This document shows positions 1 to 12,132 of a stretch of 64,000 nucleotides of DNA, one piece after another. The translations under genes and the position numbers were made by a program. The notes beneath the pieces were generated by a model. That model made no database searches, had not been told where the DNA came from, and saw nothing but the letters and a program-made list of their open reading frames with translations. The stretch spans positions 127,590,131-127,654,130 of the forward strand of contig NC_135714.1 in NCBI RefSeq assembly GCF_964656455.1, in the 5' to 3' direction. Every line of letters begins with the position of its first letter. Position 1 is the first letter of the stretch. Source of the stretch: Halichoerus grypus (taxonomy: Eukaryota; Chordata; Mammalia; Carnivora; Phocidae).

Positions 1-584
1 GCTGGTATAGCCTCTATCCTATTAAGATAATGACAGCAGTTTCCTGTCTCTTCCTCCATCTTGCTTGCTTGTGGGTGGGTGGAAGAAAGGAAGCCATTGC
101 CTTTTCTGGTCACTCCTACACTGTTTTGGATGCTCTAAGGGTCAGTGGTTCCTACTGGATGCTGATCAGAAGTTTTGGTTAATTGGTCATTTGTGGGCTA
201 CTAATTGGTGTTATGGTGGTCTTCTTTGTTATTATTATTATCATTAACAATATTTTGTTGGATCTAACACATTACAGATGTTGAGGGCCCCATCAATTTA
301 CACACCACTAAGAAATATAAAGGACTAGAAATTTAACTATGGCATACCATTGATTATAAGACATAGCTTAATTTCGGAAACACTAAAATATGAAAGTATA
401 TATCTTAGAGTTAACAAAATGTGGCAAAATCAAGAAACCCAGTCGCTTAATTGAGAACTCCACTTAGCTAACGAATAGGCATCTCAAAGTCTATATGCCA
501 AAACCTGTCCTGTGCCAGGGTTTCTTGTCTCAGTAAATAGCATCTATCTTTTTTTTTTCTTTCATGTAGATAGAAGTGTTTTCT
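1..584. other. Unassigned AT-rich sequence
   Basis: I recognise no gene or repeat family here. There are short T-runs near 549-558 and 583-592. One short chance frame (65-247) has aromatic-rich, low-complexity content and no domain. Confidence 0.5.
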
Positions 585-767
585 TTTTTTTTTAATGTGT
601 ACAGTTTAATGAGTTTAGCAAATGTTTACAGCTATATCATCCAAACCCCTATCAAGATATAGAGCATGTTATTACCCCAGAAAGATCCCTAATACCCATT
701 TCTGGTTAACCTCCCTCCCCTTCAAAGGCAACTGTCATTCTGCCATCTATCTTTACAGTTTTAGTAT
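585..767 (-). mobile_element. Old L1-like 3' fragment (tentative)
   Basis: The text around 596-760 (tgtacagtttaatgag, then caagatatagagcatgtt, then ccctcccc...ggcaactgtcattctgcc) resembles a motif series common in ancient mammalian L1 3' regions. Family and orientation are inferred from memory. It directly abuts the younger L1 end at 768. Confidence 0.4.
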
Positions 768-1276
768 ATTCTTTTTTTTTTAATTCAATTAGCCAACACA
801 CAGTACATCATTAGTTTCAGATGTAGTGTTCAACAATTCATCAGTTGCGTATAACACCCAGTGCTCATCACATCATGTGCCCTCCTTAATGCCCATCACC
901 CAGTTACCACATCCCCCCACACACCTCCCCTCCAGCAACTGTCAGTTTGTTTCCCATAGTTAAGAGTCTCTCATGGTTTGTCTCCCTCTCTAATTTCTTC
1001 CCATTCAGTTTTCCCTCCCTTTCCTTACGGTCCTCTGCATTGTTTCTTATATTCCACATATGAGTGAAACCATATGATAATTGTCTTTCCCCGATTGATT
1101 TATTTCACTTGGCATAATAACCTCCAGTTCCATCCACGTCAGTGTAGACAGTAGGTATTCATCATTTCTGATGGCTGAGTAATACTCCATTGTATATATA
1201 CACCACATCTTCTTTATCCATTCATCTGTCGATGGACATCTGGGCTCCTTCCACAGTTTGGCTATTGTGGAACTAA
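768..1276 (-). mobile_element. Carnivore-type L1, 3' end (5' truncated)
   Basis: Read on the minus strand, this runs from the end of ORF2 (ccacaatagccaaactgtgg; tggataaagaagatgtgg; tggaatattactcagccat) through the 3' UTR (agcactgggtgttatacgc) to an A-tail, seen here as the T-run at 772-780. It ends with the ttggctaattgaatt type of terminus. No target-site duplication (TSD) is obvious. Confidence 0.85.
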
Positions 1277-1284
1277 CATCTACC

Positions 1285-1451
1285 TAATGGTAGAATCTAG
1301 AAAAAATTATCACCTATGTTGACACAAACAACTTAGTCTCCTAAATAGTCTTCTTGGCCCTTCCAATCTTATCTCTAAACAGCAGCCACAGTAATATTTT
1401 TAAAATGTATTTTTTATAAATTTTCCTATTCAATGGTTTCCTGATGCTCTT
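1285..1451 (+). mobile_element. L2 LINE, left part (interrupted)
   Basis: The words agcagccacagtaatattttt and ccta ttcaatggtttcctgatg match the L2 3' UTR stretch that normally reads 'agcagccagagtgat...aatggcttcccattgctc'. It continues at 2151 after a 0.7-kb L1 insertion, so the two parts are one element. Confidence 0.65.
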
Positions 1452-2140
1452 TTTTTTGTTTGTTTTAATTGGTGATTTTTTAAAAATTTCTTTTCTTTTC
1501 TTTTCTTTTATTATGTTATGTTAATCACCATATATTACATCATTAGTTTTTGATGTAGTGTTCCATGATTCATTGCGAATAACACCCAGTGCTCCATGCA
1601 ATATGTGCCCTCTTTAATACCTATCACCAGACTAACCCATCCCCCCCCACCCCCCTTCCCTCTAGAACCTTCAGTTTGTTTCTCAGAGTCCATAGCCTCT
1701 CATGGCTCATCTCCCCCTCCGATTTCCCCCCCTTCATTTTTCCCTTCCTACTATCTTCTTCTTTTTTTTTTTTTCTTTTAACATATACTGTATTATTTGT
1801 TTCAGAGGTACAGGTCTGTGATTCAACAGTCTTACACAATTCACAGCGCTCACCATAGCACATACCCTCCCCAATGTCTATCACCCAGCCACCCCATCCC
1901 TCCCACCCCCACCACTCCAGCAACCCTGTTTGTCTCCTGAGATTAAAGAATTCCTCATATCAGTGAGATCATATGATACATGTCTTTCTCTGATTGACTT
2001 ATTTCGCTACCCTCTAGCTCCATACACGTTGTTGCAAATGGCAAGATTTCGGGTTTTTCTGATGACTGCATAATATTCCATTGTGTGTGTGTGTGTATAC
2101 ATATACATACATACCACATCTTCTTTATCCATTCATCTAA
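1452..2140 (-). mobile_element. Composite L1 3' end with two 3'-UTR modules (copy 1)
   Basis: Read on the minus strand the order is: ORF2 end (about 2140-2060), a first 3'-UTR module (about 2060-1775), an A-run (T-run at 1762-1774), then a second homologous 3'-UTR module starting with gaagatagtaggaaggga and ending gattaacataacataa near 1500. The same junction occurs at 25304-25312 and 39581-39598. A 10-base TSD with one mismatch is visible: tgatgctctt (1442-1451) and tgatactctt (2141-2150). The host sequence on both sides is L2. A TG/TACA microsatellite (2082-2112) sits in the ORF2-proximal part. Confidence 0.8.
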
Positions 2141-2150
2141 TGATACTCTT

Positions 2151-2632
2151 AAAATAATGTCAGCTCTTTACTATGTCCTAACAGATTCTTAACATTCTGG
2201 CCCTGCCGCCATCTCCATCTCTAACAACCTTGGCTTTCTTTCAGTTTCATAAATACACCTTGCTTCCCCCTGTTTCAGAATGTTTGCTCAAGATGTTCTG
2301 CCTGCCTGGCATGTTCCCCTCTCCTTCCCTCCATTACCTCAGTAACTTCTATACCTTCTTCATGTCTCTTCCGAGAGTCTCCTGTGACTATCACCAGACT
2401 AGATCAATATAAGATCCCAGAGTTATTGTTCTCTGCATGTTTTCTCTATTATGGTTACTGAAGTTTGTAATTATATTATTTATATTATTATTTGATTAAA
2501 ATCTGTGTCCCTCACAAGACTTTTAGCTCCAGGCAGGCAAGGTCCATGGCTGTTTGCTAACGCACTCACTGTATCTCCTATCACCTAGGAGTGTCTCATA
2601 CTTACAAAGGGTCAATAAAAGGCTTTTAAATT
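2151..2632 (+). mobile_element. L2 LINE 3' end, right part
   Basis: This continues the L2 from 1285-1451: ttctggccctgccgcc, then gattaaaatctgtgtccctc, ctccaggcaggcaaggtcca, and the closing ggtcaataaaagg. These follow the order of the L2 3' UTR. The frame at 2230-2412 is incidental. Confidence 0.75.
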
Positions 2633-2699
2633 AAATAAATAAAACAATAACTGATAGTATTTGGGGGGAGCTTAGCATGCGGATGGCGGTGTGCTAATA

Positions 2700-2930
2700 A
2701 GCCAGTTATATACATTAACTAATTTAATCCTAAAAGCACATATATTTAACCTGCTGACAACCCTCTGAGTTTCATATTATAATACTCATATCACATCTTC
2801 AGTTACTGAGGCAGAGGGAGGTTGCAGGGCATTTTCATGGCCTCACAGTTAATAAATAGTGAAGCCAAGATCTACTCTTAATTGTCTCACTTCAAAGCCT
2901 GTCCTTTTAACGAGGATGCCAGACTAATTT
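2700..2930 (-). mobile_element. MIR SINE
   Basis: The reverse orientation shows the MIR landmarks in order: attaactaatttaatcctaa, then a 'gaggcagagggaggttg...cacagttaataaatagtgaagccaagat' stretch, then cttttaacgaggatgcc. Divergence is high, as expected for an ancient tRNA-derived SINE. Confidence 0.65.
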
Positions 2931-3867
2931 AAACACAGTGTTCCTGGTATCATGGGACTGTTAGTGGCCTCATGAATTGCTAGTCACCTGGTGGCTTCTC
3001 CTCTTGAAGCTGCCTTCCCATCTTTCTAACTCTTCAGCTGTCCCAGCACAGTCTGCTCGTCAGCACTGTGGCTTCTCTCACAGAGGCAGCAGCTCATAGC
3101 TCTTTTCAGGCAGTTTTCTGAGTTGGTCTTCTCACAAGAACTTATTTTATAGGGGATATTGATGATCTCTCAGGTCAACACCAGTATTCATCAACTGATT
3201 AAAACCCTCTTAGTGTGCTAAGGATGTAAGCTAGCATAAAATCCCAGTGTGACCTCCTTAGCCTCCTCCAGTATTCCCCTGCCTCTCAGATAAGTGAGGT
3301 TCCTTATGTTCAAAATTTATACTAGATGTGAATTTTCAGAGAACCCCAAAATGCCCCTTCCCTTTCTCTCCCAAACAGGGCACTGAGTTATTGAGATCTC
3401 ATTGCTTCCCTCTTGCAGAGCCTGAATCTGAATATTTAAGGCACTGGTTCCCAGACTTGTACACAGTGATTTAAAAAAAAAAAAAATTATAAATGGGGAT
3501 CTTACTAATTGAGTTTATTTGTGTTTGGCAAATATTCTGGTTTCATGGTTATTTTAACATTATTTCATGGTTTTAAAAGCATCATGTATTCATGATAGGA
3601 AACTTTGGAAATACAAAAAAGCATAAGGAATAATTATTACTTTCAGTATGTGCCAACTCTAATCCCATATGCATAATTTTTATTCTCCCACAACCCCAAA
3701 GAAACCACAATAGAGCATAAGTAGTTAATAGGACACTTGGTGGCAGATCACTCCTAGATCAAATAAACATTAAAATATTTCTATTAAAAATAACAAGCTG
3801 AGCAGATACTTTAAAAAATAAAATATTAAAAATTTTAAATTGATAGAATGCAAAAGATTTATGTGAT
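2931..3867. other. Unassigned sequence
   Basis: No gene is recognised. An A-run lies at about 3473-3486. The stretch from about 3585 to 3680 (ggaaactttggaaatacaaa...) looks like an old transposon tail, but I cannot name it. Confidence 0.45.
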
Positions 3868-4350
3868 CTGAAGAGAAACCAGAGTATAGCCCAAATGTCC
3901 ATCAACTGATGAACAGATAAAGAAGATGTGGTGTGTACACACACACACAATGGAATATTACTCAGCCTTCAAAAAATGAAATCTTGCCATTTGCAATGAC
4001 ATGGATGGAGCTAGAGTGTATCATGCTAGTGAAATAAGTCAGTCAGAGAAAGACAAATACCATACACTCTCACTTATAGGTGGAATTTAAGAAAGAAAAC
4101 AGATGAACATATGGGAAGGGGGAAAAGAAAAAAGGGAGAGAGGGAAACAAGCCATAAAAGACTCTTAGGATAGGGTTGATGGATAGAGGTGGGTAAGTAA
4201 TGGGTATTAAAGAGGGCACTTGTTATGATGAGCACTGGGTGTTGTATGTAAGTGATGAATCACTGAATTCTACTCCTGAAACCAATATTGTCACTGTATG
4301 TTAACTACCTAAAATTTAAATTAAAAAATTTTTAAAAAAAGATTAAAGAC
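3868..4350 (+). mobile_element. Carnivore-type L1, 3' end (5' truncated)
   Basis: It begins in the last ORF2 codons (aaatgtccatcaactgatg; aagaagatgtgg; tggaatattactcagcc) and runs through the 3' UTR (agcactgggtgttgtatg; gtatgttaac) to an A-rich end. An ACACAC run at 3938-3948 replaces the usual tatatac motif. It is directly followed by a second L1 end in the same orientation. Confidence 0.85.
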
Positions 4351-4426
4351 CCCAGAGAGAAAAAAAAAATTTTAATTGGGAAAGAGACTTAAAGTTGTCA
4401 GCTTTACATAAAAAGTAAGAATGATA

Positions 4427-5172
4427 CAAACACAGTGATTTGAAGGGGTACATGCAATCCAATGTTTATAACAGCAATGTCTACAATAGCCAAACTATGG
4501 AAAGAACCCAGATGTCCAAGGACAGATGAATGGATAAAGAAGATGTGGTACATATATACAATGTTATATTACTCAGTCTACAAAAAGAATGAAATCTTGC
4601 CATTTGCAATGATGTGGATGGAACTAGAGGGTATTACACTAAGTGAAATAAGTCAGAGAAAGACAAATACCATATAATTTAACTCATATGTGGAATTTAA
4701 GAAACAGAACATAGGGGAAGGGAAGGAAATATAAAATAAGATGAAAACAGAGAGGCAAACCATAAGAGACCCCTTTTTTAATTTATTTAAGCTCCTTTTA
4801 TTTATTTATTTGACAGAGAGAGAGAGCAGCAGCAGAGGGAGAGGGAGAAGCAGACTCCCTGTTGAGCAGGAGCCCGATGTGGGACCTGACCCCAGGACCC
4901 TGGAATTAGGACGTGAGCTGAAGGCAGACGCTTAACCAACTGAGCCACCGAGGCACCCCATAAGAGATTCTTAACTATAGGAAACAAACTGAGGGTTGCT
5001 GGAGGGGAGGTGGGGGGGGAGGGGGTAACTGGGTAATGGGCATTAAGGAGGGCAGTTGAAGTAATGAGCATTGAGTGTTATATGCAACTGATGAATCACT
5101 AAATTCTACCTCTGAAACTAATAATACATTATATGTTAATTAAATTGAATTTAAATTAAAAATTTTTTAAAG
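4427..5172 (+). mobile_element. Carnivore-type L1, 3' end with a nested SINE
   Basis: ORF2 C-terminal sequence (about 4440-4640; motifs KLWKEP, TDEWIKKMW and FAMMWMELEG) is followed by a 3' UTR ending attaaattgaatttaaatt. A 14-base exact TSD, aagtaagaatgata, flanks it (4413-4426 and 5173-5186), fixing both ends. A minus-strand SINE (4770-4959) inserted later into the 3' UTR. Confidence 0.9.
4770..4959 (-). mobile_element. SINEC element inside the L1 at 4427-5172
   Basis: The minus strand shows the tRNA-derived head (ggtgcctcggtggctcag...) at the right and a T-run/aaataaataaat-type tail at the left. TSD ccataagaga lies at 4760-4769 and 4958-4967. The L1 reads continuously across the insertion. 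Frames at 4741-4935 and 4802-5071 are SINE/L1 artefacts. Confidence 0.92.
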
Positions 5173-5186
5173 AAGTAAGAATGATA

Positions 5187-7030
5187 AAAAGAAAGATCAT
5201 CTATTATCATAATTGTCCCTTTCTGTAATTATTATTAAAGGCTATTTTAACACTAAAAATGCAAGAGTAACACAATCTCAGATGAAAAAACAGTATTTAC
5301 ATTGAATGATGAGAAACTTGAGCTTCTAAGATTTTCTTCCTAATGGGCTTGTCCTCAACACAAATCCCAGCACAGACTCAAATAGGGCATGTGTGTAAAT
5401 TGTTAAGTCCAAGACCAGTCCTAAGTGTATCAGGGAGAGTTAGGGGGCTAACAAAGCTTCACTAGTGACCCTCGGTTATTAAACCAGAATGGCAGACCTT
5501 GTTATTGAAGTCAATTATTAACAAATATTTATAAGTATGGGTAGAAATAGCCTACCCTTTACCTTTGCCCAGTAACTGCACTACTATGTAACTCAATTTA
5601 TCACCAAGGTAAAAGTACACTTCAAAGCCTTCCTACAAACATAAAGTTCACACAAAGTTCACAAGGTAAAAGCAATGGTGATAGTGGAGGTTCTCTTCCA
5701 TTGAGAATATTATGCTCTCATTAAAATGCTAATTTATCTCTCATGTGCCACTGACCAGTCATGGGAGGTTTCTGTATAGGATTATCAAATATGAGTTTAA
5801 ACCCCAATGGTGGAATTGCCTACAACCTACTGTAGGTGACCAATCTCTAAATGTTGTACATTTAATATCTTGTCACTGCCACAGCACTTATTTTATTTTC
5901 ATTTTCTTTGACTTGAAATAAGTGAATGTCATACTTTTCATCATGCCATTTTTATCTAAGCTTTTTCTATTTATTAGTAAATTTAAGACAAGGATACCAA
6001 TTTATCAGTGTAAAAATTATTTGTCTTGAACAAGGGAAATGAATCTAAAGCATCCCCATTCTTAAATTAATGAAACTTTCTTAAATTTAACTTCTTTTAA
6101 GAAATACAAGATCCTAATGATCATTAATGAAGAGCAGAACATTAAGATTCAAAACCGAAGGGCAAAATGGTTGAAGGCAGTCACACAATATGCCACTGGA
6201 TGATATAGCAGTAAAAATAAATGCAAGGGCTGTTGATCTTTCATATCATAGTTAAATACTGTTATTACTCACCTTAAAGAAAAGCAAAAATGTTCACTAA
6301 CACTTGACTGAGAAGTAAAGAATACAAAATAAGGACATGCATCAATTAAAAATTTGTTAAAGTCTAGGCAAATATTAATTTAAAAATTGTTAAAATATAA
6401 CAAATATTACTACTTTTAAATCCCCTCTGTTTATGAAAACAGGCACATATTGTGAATTTTACCAGAATGTTCTTTACTGCATAATTCAAAGGTTACTGTG
6501 TCCTTAATATATCTTTATAAATCCAATAAAAATTCTATTATAAAATAGAAAATTATGGAATTGCAGCCATTGGATTACTTAATATTCAAAGTACAGTTAT
6601 TTCAAAAGGTTCACTTCTGCAGTGGAAAAAACAGAGTTCATAAAGAAATATGCTAACATTTTAATTTTATTTCCATTTTATTTTTACTTTTTAGACTTAA
6701 AAGCAAATTCAATACATTTTCAAGTATTTGATAAAGAAAGCTAAAAGACTCTTCCTTTTTCTGTCTTCATGAAATTTAGATAAAAACACAGATCATAATA
6801 CCATTCATGAATTATATAGCTACATAAAACAAAATAACTTTGGTTAATAATTCCAATAGAATTATAAGGATTTATAATGAGGGACATTTTCTTTCTTCTA
6901 AAAGCCTATGTAAAAAAAAAAATGGTATGTTAAAACCTAAAATAAATTGCTAAGGAAAAACTCAAGATAAATTTGTATTTTTAAAAAAAGCATTGTTATT
7001 CAACATCAAAGAGTAAGATAACTTCACATC
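5187..7030. other. Unassigned AT-rich sequence
   Basis: About 1.8 kb without a recognised family, exon or structured RNA. It is strongly A+T rich, especially 5900-7000. Confidence 0.45.
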
Positions 7031-7810
7031 TAAAAACCTGAAATAAAATAACATAAAAAACCCAACAGTATATTTAAATACTAATACCTAAGGAGGAACA
7101 AAGTTTGTTTTTTTTTTAAGTTTCTATTTATTTATTTATTTATTTGAGAGAGAGAGAGAGAGGGAGAGAGAGTATGAGCAGGGGGAGGGGCAGAAACACA
7201 AGCAGATTCCCCGCTGAGTATGGAGCCCTATGGGGGCTCAATCCCAGACCCTGAGATCCTGACCTGTGCTGAAGTCAGATACTTAACTGCCACCCATGCT
7301 CCCGAAGGAGGAATAAAGATTTAAGTTGGGAATGAGATAGATCAAGTAAAATGTAAATTATTTCAATAGATGTTGAAAAGGTATTTAATAAAACTAAAAA
7401 AAAAACAAAAACCCTCTTCATAAAGACATCTAGTAAACTTGGAAGAGAAGAATACTTAACTAAAACAAGCATTAGCAGTACATAATAACATTAAAATTAA
7501 TGAAAAACAGCAATGTCCATCATTATCATTATTATCTAATGTCTTAAAAGTTCTAGCCAATGCAAAAGTCAAGAAACAGATATCATAAAGTCACATCCTA
7601 GATGAGAGATGCATAATTACGAAAAGTATCACATTATCATTATTTTCAGGGGAACAATTACATAATAATAAAACTCGACAAGATCAGCTGAAAACTATTA
7701 TAATCTTAGCAAAATATGGCTACATATAATAATTAATAGTCATAAGAAAAACTTGCCAGAATGCATAATATAAAAAGAATATGATTCAGTAATTTTTAAA
7801 AATGACAATT
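7031..7810 (+). mobile_element. Decayed L1M-type ORF2 fragment
   Basis: After the SINE, the order matches the L1 ORF2 reverse-transcriptase region: tttcaatagatgttgaaaagg (the 'IDAEKAFD' stretch), then ggaagagaagaat, aatgtccatcattatcattatt and gttctagccaatgcaa ('VLASAI'). Many stops and indels break every frame. The left edge is uncertain. Confidence 0.55.
7104..7304 (-). mobile_element. SINEC element in old L1
   Basis: It has a T-run and tttatttatttatttgaga tail, a GA-rich middle, then a diverged tRNA-like head (tgacctgtgctgaagtcag...). TSD aaggaggaacaaag (7090-7103) and aaggaggaataaag (7305-7318) differs at one base. Confidence 0.9.
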
Positions 7811-8301
7811 AAAACAGCTGGGAAAAAAAGCCTATGTGTGTGTCCTTGTGTGTGACTGTCTATGTACTAGAAATAATGCAAACATTGTCTCATATATGAT
7901 TGGGGTATTCTGGTTAATTTTAAGTATTCCATTTTAAAAATACATCTTTCTCTGAAAGTCTGAGTCTCTGGATGGCCAGATTAAATCCATTAACATGACT
8001 TTATTCTGACTAAAGACAAATGCTCCTCTCACCTTAATCGGAATGCTCTTACTTTGAGAGAACACAATAGCACAAAAAACTCTTAAAACTTAAGAGCACA
8101 ATGGCAGTTTTTATTGAGCTCACCATACATAATTCAAAAGTTATTTCTTTTCACTTTCTTGAGAATATTTTAACAAAAATATTTAGCTCCTAGGTTGGAA
8201 GCATAGAAACTCCAAATATGTAGTTACCTTAAATTATTACATTAAAAATTAATTAATAATTAATTAAATTAAATATGAATTACCCAATCTTCTTGTTTTT
8301 C

Positions 8302-8511
8302 TTTTTTTTTAAGATTTATTTATTTGAGAGAGAGAGAACATGCCCACACGCATGAGCAGGGGGAGGGGCAAAGGGAGAGGGAGAGAATCTCCAACAGACT
8401 CCCTGCTGAGCAGGGAGCCTGATTCCAAGCTCCATTTCACCACCCTAAGATCATAACCTGAGCCAAAATCGAGAGTTGGATATTTAACCAACTGAGCCAC
8501 CCAGGCACCCC
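8302..8511 (-). mobile_element. SINEC element
   Basis: T-run 8302-8310, aagatttatttatttgagag tail, GA-rich middle, and a head ending gagccacccaggcacccc at 8511. No clear TSD. The frame at 8309-8518 lies within it and is not a gene. Confidence 0.88.
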
Positions 8512-8739
8512 AAGACATTTTTTAATATACCAAATAGAAATATATTAACATCTTTAGTGAAACATTAAAATTCCCACAACCTCTAATAAATTTCAAGAAT
8601 ATTTGACAGAAACAATGAAATTCAGACCTAAATGAGAGAGAATATCTAGAGCTGATACAAACTTCTTCAGATCTTGGACTGAAAGGAAGAATCATGTTCC
8701 TCCATGACATTTTGAAGGAGTAACAAGACCTATCTGTGT

Positions 8740-10214
8740 ATATGGAATATAGGAGAAGCAGAAAAAGTAACTGAGATATTCAGTTCCATTCCACACCTCA
8801 GAATGATACAGAGTTAGAGCCAAAGGAAGAAAGATTAATGTCTGTCTTACATGCCAAGTTCATTCACCCCATCCCAATGCCCCTTATGTCACAACCACTG
8901 ATAGCATCAAGTCAAAGTACAAAAATCTCATCAGCTCCAAAGTCCCAAATTTCATCATCAAAATCATCTAAATTTGGTATGGGTTATACTCTGGGTAGAA
9001 GCCATCTTGGGGCATAATTCCTCTCTATGTATTCCTCTGAAATTTAAGAACACATTGTCTGCTCCCAAATTCCGATGGTGAAACAAGCATAAGATAACAG
9101 CTAAGACATTTCCATTCAAAAGAAAGATAATGGGAAGATAAAAATAAGTGTTTTTGAAATCCAGCTGGATAAACTCCATTAGATTTCAAGGGCTGGAAAT
9201 AATCCTCTGTGGTTTTCACCTCTGCCCTCTGAATCATCTTTCCTTTTTTCATGAAGGGTAGCATGGATTTGTAGCTGAGTAGTTTTATCACTGTTTCTTG
9301 CCTATATATTTCTGGTGTCCAGTAGCCTTCTTCCATTTCATATTGTCTCTATCCTTTTTGGTCCAAACTGACCAGGTTCTGCTGGTATAAAATTCTCAAG
9401 AATCTTGTGGTTCTCCCATGTATGTTACAGAGATTCACTCCATTAGACAAGAGGCTTCTCTACACATCTTTCCTGGAAAATTTCACCCCAATTTGTGACT
9501 TCTGCATAGATAACTGAGAGTTTCTATGAATCACACATTTTTTTTTCTCTTTAAAGAACCTTTTTGTAATTAAATTGTATTTTTTTATCTTTCTGAGGTA
9601 TTAGCAAAAGGTCATCCAGCCACACTCTTAGCATTTCCTTTAGAGCATGTTTTCCTATAGTGAACATCTTAATTTAGCATCTTTCACAATTTGAGTAAGT
9701 TGAGAATTTCCCAAATAATCTATTTTTGGTTCCTTTCTATTTAACAGCTTTTCTTTCAAATTAACCTCTTGCATTTTACAATAAGCTGCAAAAAGTAACC
9801 AGGCTACACTTCCAATTCTTTGCTTGGAAATTTCCTCAACTGAATGTTCCAGTCATAATGTACAAACTACTTTCTATATAACTATAGGACATAATTCCAC
9901 TGAGCTTTCTGCCACTATATAACAAGGATCTCCTTTCCCCTAATTTCTAATAATGTGTTCCTCACTTCCTTTTGAACCCTCAGTAGCAGTATTTTTAACT
10001 TCTATATTTCCACCAATAGTCTGTGATTTAGATATTCTCTCAGGTGATTTAGATTTTCTCTACCATGCTTCTCACTTCCTTCTGAGTCCTTATTAACAGA
10101 ATCATTAACCTCCATAATTCTATTGTCTGTCTGTTCAAGGCAATCCAGACTTTCATTATTGGAGTCCTCAATATTCTTCTAGCCTCCACCAACTGCCCAG
10201 TTCTACATTTTAAT
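8740..10214 (-). mobile_element. ERVL-MaLR internal relic (MLT1/MST-type), decayed
   Basis: On the plus strand I see, in order, phrases common in internal sequences of mammalian MaLR elements read backwards: ccagccacactcttagcattt, ttctttgcttggaaatttcc, gctttctgccactatataac, cctcacttccttttgaaccc, and cctccaccaactgcccagtt just before the LTR. The two overlapping minus frames (8964-9179 and 9025-9336) are decayed remnants, and no viral protein domain is readable. A small tandem duplication lies at 10022-10063 (gtgatttaga twice). Family assignment is from memory. The left edge is uncertain. Confidence 0.6.
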
Positions 10215-10615
10215 ATAATCTTTATCAGTCAGTGTTAAACTAGAGAGGCAGAACTAGTAAGAGATATACATTAAGAGATGTGTTGTTTATACACTTGTGA
10301 CTGGGTAGACAAGTCCCAAATCCATAGAGCAGGCCATCGAGAAGGGCAGGCTGGAATTCTTGGGCATGGCTGAAGACACTATCCACAGGTAGAATTTCTT
10401 CTTCAGGGAGGTCTCAGCTGTGTTTTAAAAGCCTGCCAATTGATTGTATCAGGCCTGCAGAGATTACCTAGGATAATCTCCCTTACTTAAAGTCAACCAA
10501 TTATGTACTTCAAACATATCTATAAAATACCTTTGTAGCAAAATCTACATTAGTGTTTGATTGAACAAGTGGGAACTGTAGCCTAGTCAAGCTTACACAT
10601 CAAAAAGACCATGGC
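10215..10615 (-). repeat. MLT1-like LTR
   Basis: The minus strand begins atgtgtaagcttgactaggc and continues with a 'gtttgat/ttgaacaag', 'cattagtgtttg' and 'ggcctgatacaatcaattgg' series. It ends gttctgcctctctagtttaa, next to the internal region. This follows the layout of an MLT1 LTR (about 400 bp). No matching second LTR is seen left of 8740, so one end was lost. Confidence 0.65.
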
Positions 10616-12069
10616 AATCTTAATGAACTTAAGGATATACAAAGTAGACTTTTGGAACCTAAATCACTTCCAACAGGTGGTAATAGACAGCTTCAGTTTT
10701 TCCAAAACAAAAGTCAACAAAGAAAGAAAAAAAAACTTAAAAGTTCTGAGAGAAGGTGTAATCCAAGAGTTTTAAGTGAAGTCAAGTATAAAGATACAAA
10801 AAACATTCTCAGGAAATACAGCCCCCACAACCTCTTCCTGGAATAAAACGAAACAAAACAATAAAATACCGTATTTTGTTAAAATAGAGCCAAATAAAAT
10901 TGAATCAAAACAAAGAACTAAAGAATGGAGAAGCTAATGGTAAAATATTAAGGAAGGGAAGAAGGAAGGGAAATATTGAACCCATTTAAATATGTCGAAC
11001 CACAGGCCAAGCAACTGTAGGACTATAGAAAAGGTACATATGTTAGAAATCTTGAAAATATTTTCAAAAATCATAAGATATATTTTTAAGATTGGAAGAT
11101 GTTTGAGAGAAGTAAAAGGAAGCTTACTTTTCTCATTTTATTGGGAGGATATCAATAGAGGATTTTGATAAGTTAGGAAATACTTTAAGTATTTACATTT
11201 CTTAAAGTATTCTTTAAAAGGACCAAAACCAATGCAGAATAATCTCTGATAAAACTAAACTCCCAGTGGATAACATACATGTATTTTATCCAGATACACT
11301 GCTGCTTCTAACAATTTAGAGATTTGGTTACCAATGAAAAGGGGAAAGACCACACATGTATATATTTAACTGTCTTTCCTCATTCTCCAAATTAATTAAA
11401 GGCATTTGGAAAGAAACTCTCATGGGATACTTTTCCTATAGATACATAAATAGCACTCTTAATATAGACTTATATCATTTTATGCTGTTTTCTAGATCAG
11501 AGTAAACATTTATCAATCAGGTTAACTAATAATTGTATTTAGAAGAAAAGTTCTATGATGTTTAGATATGGATAAGCAGCAAAATTCCAGTGTTTTGTTC
11601 ATGTTGTTTCTTGGAAATATAAGACAACTTGGGTTATTTCCCCTTAGGTTTTTCCACAAGAGCAAGATTAATTGCTTGAATAAAGATAAGCTTATTACAT
11701 AATTTATAAATGTGCATGCAATTCACTGTGCTGTATTTAATTTCTTTCATAGGATAACAAGCTTAAAGGATAAAGTAAATTAGAGACCTGCTATCTTTCT
11801 ATTTTAATGGGGCTCTAAAGAAGACTTTGTAAAAAAAGTTATATGGAAACTAAAGAAAAACAGATTAGCAAGCACTAAGATCAAATGGATTGGCAGAAAT
11901 AATAAACAGATTGTTTTTAGTGGTCCATGGCAAATTGACAAGACATATTAGTTAAATTGATAACAAATATGAGCCTAACATATTGTATTATCTTGAAGAA
12001 AAGGGGAAAAAGTTAATGTAACATAGTTCAGAAAATGCTCTGGAGTAATCTTCAGAAATAATACAAAGT
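10616..12069. other. Unassigned sequence
   Basis: No recognised repeat or exon. The short frame 10652-10846 is lysine-rich and low complexity. It has no domain and I treat it as chance. Confidence 0.45.
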
Positions 12070-12132
12070 AAAGAAGAAAAGAGATGAATTTGACTACATT
12101 AAAATTAAAAACTACTGTTTGTCAAAAGACCA
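12070..12132 (+). mobile_element. Short L1M ORF2 scrap
   Basis: The sequence aaaagagatgaatttgacta, then cattaaaattaaaaactact and gtttgtcaaaagac, matches the ORF2 stretch that normally reads 'KRDKFDYIKIKNFCSSKD'. It is only about 60 bp with no tail, so it is a fragment. Confidence 0.55.
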
